Source of the DNA: Thermoplasmata archaeon
Lineage (GTDB): Archaea; Thermoplasmatota; Thermoplasmata; Lutacidiplasmatales; UBA184
Assembly: GCA_030039825.1 (NCBI GenBank)
Contig: JASHUV010000164.1
Span: forward strand, 1 to 7,766
Direction of reading: 5' to 3'
DNA: 7,766 bases
Position numbers and translations under genes: made by a program. Below are positions 4,234-7,766 of this stretch, in pieces (position 1 is the first letter of the stretch; every line of letters begins with the position of its first letter). Below the pieces are notes generated by a model. The model did no database searches. It was not told the origin of the DNA and saw only the letters and a program-made list of their open reading frames with translations.

Positions 4234-6986
4234 CCGACGGGGGCGCCCCGGTGGCGGGCCCGGGAGAGCGGTGGTCGCGGGGCGCCCGGGTGTCGGCCCG
4301 ACGGGCCCGCCGGCTCCTCACCGACCTCGTCGTGGGCCCGGAGCATCGGCGGCTCCGCTACGTCCTGCTCGCCGGATTCGCGATCCGCTTCCTCCTCGCG
4401 CCCCTGACCGCCTGGGCCGGCGACACGACCTACTTCACCTGGAGCGGGATGAGCCTCCTCGAGCGCGGCGACCCGTACTTCGCGAACACCCTGTTCAACC
4501 CGCCGCTCGGGCCGCTGTCGGAGGCCCCCGGGCTCGCCGTGCTCTCGCTCGTCGTCCCGGTGGAGCACTTCGTCCAGTTCTATCCGGCCCTCCTCGGCCC
4601 CGCGGAGAGCACGGGCGTCATCTACCCGTACCTACCGACCCCGGCGGCGCTCCTCGCCCTCAAGCTTCCGCTCATCCTCGCCGACGGCGCCGTCGCCCTC
4701 CTCGTCTACCGCCTCCTCCGCGCGGTCGGAGAGGGTCGTTGGGCGACCGCCGGCGCGGCGGCGTGGTTCCTCAATCCGGTCGTGATCTGGGCCTCCTCGG
4801 TCCACGGCGAGGTCGATGTCCTCGCCGCGCTCGCCGTCGTCGGCTTCCTCTGGGCGATGCGCGCCGGCTCCTCCGTCGGGGCCGGGATCGCCCTCGGGCT
4901 CGGGGGGTTCGCCAAGCTCTACCCGCTCGCCCTCCTGCCGCTCGCCGCGGCCGTTCTCTGGCGGACCCACGGGACGGCCCCGGTCCGTCGGGTCGCCCTC
5001 GGCCTGAGCGCCGGCCTCCTCCTGAGCGCCGTCCCGTTCCTGCCCTACCTCTCCGGCCTCGCCGTCGTCCTCGCCCACCAGGCCGGGAACAACAACTACG
5101 GCGGGCTCACCGTCCTCATCCTGTTCAACCCGCAGCTCTCGCCGCTGACGAGGAGCTGGCCCGCCGGGCTCGGCCATCTCCTCGCCGACGCCTACGAGGC
5201 GTCGCTCGTCCTCGCGATCCTCGGCGGGATCGCCTACGTGTGGCGCCGCCCCGCCGACGTCGACCCGGCGGATCCCCGATCGGTCGCGACGCTCTCGGTC
5301 CTCACGCTCGGCGTCGTCGCCGGGAGCCTCCTCGCGCTCCTCTCGGCCCAGGCGGAGAACGTCGTCGGGCTCCTCCCGCCCCTCCTCCTCGCCCTCCCCG
5401 CGCTCAAGCGGGCGGGTCGGGGCCTCTTCGCGGCGGTCACGAGCCTCACGTGGCTGCAGTACCTCACCCTCGGCGGCCCGCTCGCGTTCTTCTATCCGCT
5501 CGCCCTCCTGCTCGGGCCGTCGGCCGTCGGCACGGTGTCCACCGCGACGGTCGACTACGCCACGAAAGGCGGGCTCCTTTCCCAGGGTCCCCTCTGGGTG
5601 CTCTTCGGCGCCGCGGGCGGGGCCGCCGTGCTCGCGACCTGGCTCCTCTTCGCGGTCTGGCTCGAGAGGGAGCTACGGCCGGTCCCCGGGTGGCGGGCCG
5701 CCCTCCGACGGGCCGCCGCGCGCGTTCGCCCGCCGGACGCCGCTCCCGGTCGACCGGCCGTTCGCTCGGACGCGACCTCCCGTGCCGGACGCGGGGCCGC
5801 CGTCTCGGGCCTCCTGGTCGGGACGACCCTCCTCCTCGCCGCGACGGCCGGGTCGATCACGGTGACGACGCTCCCCCCGCCGCTCGCCGCGTCGCTCGGT
5901 CCGGTCTCCTCCTCCCCGAACGGGGGCTCGGTGGTGGTCGGCCTGACCGGCGGCGCCGAGGCCGTCGAGGCCCACCTGGCCCTCCTTCCCGGACGCACCG
6001 ACTCGCCGGGGCCGATCGAGGTCTTCGACGACGCCGCGTTCCCGGGACCGTTCGCGACGTTCACGGAGATCCACCAGATCGGCGAGCGCCTCATCCTCGC
6101 CCTGGCGGCGGTCCCCGGCGCCCCGTCGGCCCAGTTCGTCGACGCGGCCGAGCTCGATGCCCTCCTCGCCTCGGGGAGCCCGGCCACGCTCGTCGTCCTC
6201 GGCGGCGTCCTCCCCGTCGACGCCCTCTCGAACACCTCCTCCGCGCTCCACGACTGGATCGCGGGCGGGGGGACGCTCATCTGGGCGGGCGGCCCGCTCG
6301 GGTGGGCCGAAGGGGCGGGCGGGATCGACGGGGCGCCGTTCCACTGGTCGTCGCTCTACTGGCTCGGGCAGATCGAGCTCCTCGGCTACCCGCTCGCCGA
6401 CCCCACGCCGAGCCCCTACCTCCTCGCGACCCATCCGACGCCGCTCGGCAGTGCGCTCGGGATCGGCTACAACGGGACGCCGAGCGGGGCGAACGTCTCC
6501 GAGGTCGCCGAGCACGGCGGGACCGTGCTCGGCTGGGAGACGCCGGCCGGCCCGGACGGTGCCGCACCGCGGGCCTCGCTCGTGACCGTCCCGCTCGGCG
6601 GCGGACGGATCGATTACTTCGGCGGCTCCTTCGCGGCGGCGACCCGCCCGCAACAGTTCGTCCCGGCCGCGGACCCGACCCTCGCCTCCGACCTCGAGAT
6701 CCTCGCGCTCACCGGGCTCGTTCCCGGGTCGGGCGCGCCGGTCGACGCCTCGGCCACGGTCGCCGCCGGCGCGCACCTGACCGTCACGCTCCGCACCGCG
6801 CCGGACCTCGGCCCGGCGATCCTCCTCGTGACGGTCCCCGGCGCACCGGTCCTCCTCTCGGCCTGGGTGAGCCCCGTGACGCTCTCGGAACCCGGACGGG
6901 CGCCCGCGCCTACGCCGGAGCGCCGAGCGGGGCGGCGCGCCTCCGGAACTCGGGGCGGTTGCGCGGGCGGATCTTGGCGTAGGTGA
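4230..6986 (+). CDS. GT87-like GT-C membrane glycosyltransferase fused to an extracytoplasmic GATase1-like domain
   Basis: 918-residue membrane protein. Residues 1-480 form a polytopic GT-C region. An Arg-rich N-tail is followed by TM1 (about 43-63) and then AGDTTYF, whose D65 at the outer face is the likely catalytic base. YPYLPTP (132-138) and NPVVIWASSVHGEVD (182-196) follow, with FAKLYPLALLP (227-237), resembling GT87 polyprenyl-phosphate-mannose-dependent transferases. Further TMs lie at about 320-337, 352-391, 400-430 and 455-477. A basic cytosolic linker (478-523) leads to a last TM (524-546). After it, about 340 residues face outside. There TLVVLGGVLPVDAL, DWIAGGGTLIWAGG (675-688) and PLGGGRIDYFGG (788-799) resemble membrane-associated GATase1-like domains. 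N-glycosylation sequons occur at N668, N748 and N755. The ATG overlaps the upstream GT4 stop. An in-frame opening extends back to 3393 but lies within the GT4 gene. The last 30 or so residues (Arg/Gly-rich) overlap the convergent gene and may not be functional. Donor and acceptor are inferred only. Confidence 0.85.
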   Translation: MTDGGAPVAGPGERWSRGARVSARRARRLLTDLVVGPEHRRLRYVLLAGFAIRFLLAPLTAWAGDTTYFTWSGMSLLERGDPYFANTLFNPPLGPLSEAPGLAVLSLVVPVEHFVQFYPALLGPAESTGVIYPYLPTPAALLALKLPLILADGAVALLVYRLLRAVGEGRWATAGAAAWFLNPVVIWASSVHGEVDVLAALAVVGFLWAMRAGSSVGAGIALGLGGFAKLYPLALLPLAAAVLWRTHGTAPVRRVALGLSAGLLLSAVPFLPYLSGLAVVLAHQAGNNNYGGLTVLILFNPQLSPLTRSWPAGLGHLLADAYEASLVLAILGGIAYVWRRPADVDPADPRSVATLSVLTLGVVAGSLLALLSAQAENVVGLLPPLLLALPALKRAGRGLFAAVTSLTWLQYLTLGGPLAFFYPLALLLGPSAVGTVSTATVDYATKGGLLSQGPLWVLFGAAGGAAVLATWLLFAVWLERELRPVPGWRAALRRAAARVRPPDAAPGRPAVRSDATSRAGRGAAVSGLLVGTTLLLAATAGSITVTTLPPPLAASLGPVSSSPNGGSVVVGLTGGAEAVEAHLALLPGRTDSPGPIEVFDDAAFPGPFATFTEIHQIGERLILALAAVPGAPSAQFVDAAELDALLASGSPATLVVLGGVLPVDALSNTSSALHDWIAGGGTLIWAGGPLGWAEGAGGIDGAPFHWSSLYWLGQIELLGYPLADPTPSPYLLATHPTPLGSALGIGYNGTPSGANVSEVAEHGGTVLGWETPAGPDGAAPRASLVTVPLGGGRIDYFGGSFAAATRPQQFVPAADPTLASDLEILALTGLVPGSGAPVDASATVAAGAHLTVTLRTAPDLGPAILLVTVPGAPVLLSAWVSPVTLSEPGRAPAPTPERRAGRRASGTRGGCAGGSWRR

Positions 6987-7737
6987 GGACCTCGACGACG
7001 TAGCGGGTCAGGTACGACGAGCCCTGGCCCACGATCTTCGACGAACCCACCGCCCGCTCCTCGAACCGGTAGGGGATCTCGCGGACACGGACCGGACCGC
7101 TCATCGCGAGGGTGTAGAGGAGGAGCTTGCAGCGGCCCGGGAGCGGCCTCAGGTCGGCGACGAGCTCGCGGGGGGCGAGGAAATAGCCCGACACCGGGTC
7201 GGCGAGCTCGCGGGTGACGGGCAGGAGGAGATGGGCCAGCGCGATCGCCCCGCGGCTCAGGATCCCCCGCCAGGCGAGCCGGGAGGCAGAGCCGCCCGGC
7301 GCGTGCCGGGATCCGACGGCGATCTCCGCCTCCCCGCCGGAGACGGCCGCCCACATCGCCGGGATCAGTTCGGGAGGGTGCTGGAGGTCGGCGTCCATGA
7401 AGAGGACGAACCGTCGCTGGGTCCCGTGCGCCCCGGCGAGGATGGCGTCCATCACGCCCCGCGACCGGTCCCGGGACCGGACCGTGAGGTCGAAGGGCCG
7501 CGGGGCCGACGCGAGGCCGGCCAGGTACTCCCGGGTCCCGTCGGTGCTGCCGTCGTCCACGATATCGACCTCGAACCGGCCGAGGCCGGCGGCCACGGCG
7601 CCGAGCCGCTCGACGAGGAGGGGCAGGTTCTCGCGTTCGTTGAGGACGGGCACGACGATCGCGAGGTCGATCGGTTCGCGGGCGGCGGCCCCCGGCGCCG
7701 CGGCGGGCGCGGCGCTCCTTCGGCCCGGCGCGTTCAC
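6910..7737 (-). CDS. GT2 glycosyltransferase, polyprenyl/dolichyl-phosphate-mannose synthase (DPM1) type
   Basis: 275-residue inverting GT-A enzyme. Its family transfers mannose (or glucose/GlcNAc) from a nucleotide sugar to dolichyl or polyprenyl phosphate on the cytosolic face. Motifs in order: IVVPVLNERENL (27-38), DDGSTDGT (61-68), MDADLQHPPE (114-123, with the metal-binding D-x-D at D115/D117), GSR (142-144), DPVSGYF (180-186) and IPYRFEERAVGSSK (221-234). All are typical of DPM1-like proteins. It has the single-domain form, with no C-terminal GtrA-like membrane region. The chosen GTG at 7737 gives an Ala/Pro-rich 20-residue lead before the domain. The frame stays open to the right edge, so translation might begin outside the window. 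It converges on the membrane glycosyltransferase gene and overlaps its 3' end by 77 bases. The product could supply the lipid-linked donor that a GT87-like enzyme needs. Confidence 0.9.
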   Translation of the reverse strand: MNAPGRRSAAPAAAPGAAAREPIDLAIVVPVLNERENLPLLVERLGAVAAGLGRFEVDIVDDGSTDGTREYLAGLASAPRPFDLTVRSRDRSRGVMDAILAGAHGTQRRFVLFMDADLQHPPELIPAMWAAVSGGEAEIAVGSRHAPGGSASRLAWRGILSRGAIALAHLLLPVTRELADPVSGYFLAPRELVADLRPLPGRCKLLLYTLAMSGPVRVREIPYRFEERAVGSSKIVGQGSSYLTRYVVEVLTYAKIRPRNRPEFRRRAAPLGAPA

Positions 7738-7766
7738 GACGCCGGCCGGAGCTCCTTCGGCGGGCC

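Noticed and set aside
4271..6982. 903-residue open frame on the plus strand, offset from the membrane glycosyltransferase
   Set aside because: Its product is almost all Arg, Pro, Gly and Ala without membrane segments, while the other frame gives clear TM helices and GT-C motifs.
1..7766. CRISPR array, tRNA, rRNA, insertion sequence or attachment site
   Set aside because: I saw no regularly spaced direct repeats, tRNA-like or rRNA-like segments, transposase motifs or terminal inverted repeats. Coding density and base composition are even across the window.

Overview
This is a very GC-rich (clearly over 70% by eye) gene-dense window that looks archaeal. Four genes have a short AT-rich, TATA-like box about 24-28 bases upstream of the start codon in otherwise GC-rich DNA, and no convincing Shine-Dalgarno sequence. 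That is the layout of archaeal leaderless transcripts. A stand-alone Cas4-like nuclease and a DPM1-type synthase next to a large membrane glycosyltransferase fit the same reading. The proteins are rich in Arg, Ala, Gly and Pro rather than strongly acidic, which argues against Halobacteria. A high-GC Thermoplasmatota-like archaeon is my best guess, made without any database search.

Left part (1-3000). A partial HesB/IscA/ErpA-type iron-sulfur carrier runs leftward off the edge (1-323, minus). It diverges from a class II glutamine amidotransferase of the YafJ/GATase_4 type (450-1307, plus). The 126-base gap between them holds two TATA-like boxes, one per direction, and two overlapping inverted repeats that could be an operator. 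Next on the plus strand are an unrecognised 254-residue protein (1347-2111) and a stand-alone PD-(D/E)XK nuclease with four cysteines placed as in Cas4 (2143-2946). The nuclease has its own promoter-like box, and there is no CRISPR array or other cas gene in the window.

Right part (3000-7766). This is a glycosylation cluster. A cytosolic GT4 glycosyltransferase (3010-4233) overlaps by ATGA the start of a 918-residue membrane protein (4230-6986). That protein joins a GT87-like GT-C glycosyltransferase to a large extracytoplasmic domain resembling the GATase1-like fold. A GT2 polyprenyl/dolichyl-phosphate-mannose synthase-like gene (6910-7737, minus) converges on it, and the two C-termini overlap by 77 bases.

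A plausible joint role is as follows. The GT2 enzyme makes a lipid-phosphate sugar on the cytosolic face. The GT-C enzyme uses that sugar as donor outside the membrane. The GT4 enzyme adds sugars from nucleotide donors inside. Together they would build a surface glycan, glycolipid or glycoprotein. The acceptor and sugars cannot be read from sequence. The most unusual item is the GT-C fusion. The Cas4-like nuclease outside a CRISPR context and the unrecognised protein beside it are the next most worth checking. No mobile element, RNA gene or CRISPR array was found, and no gene-free stretch exceeds 300 bases.
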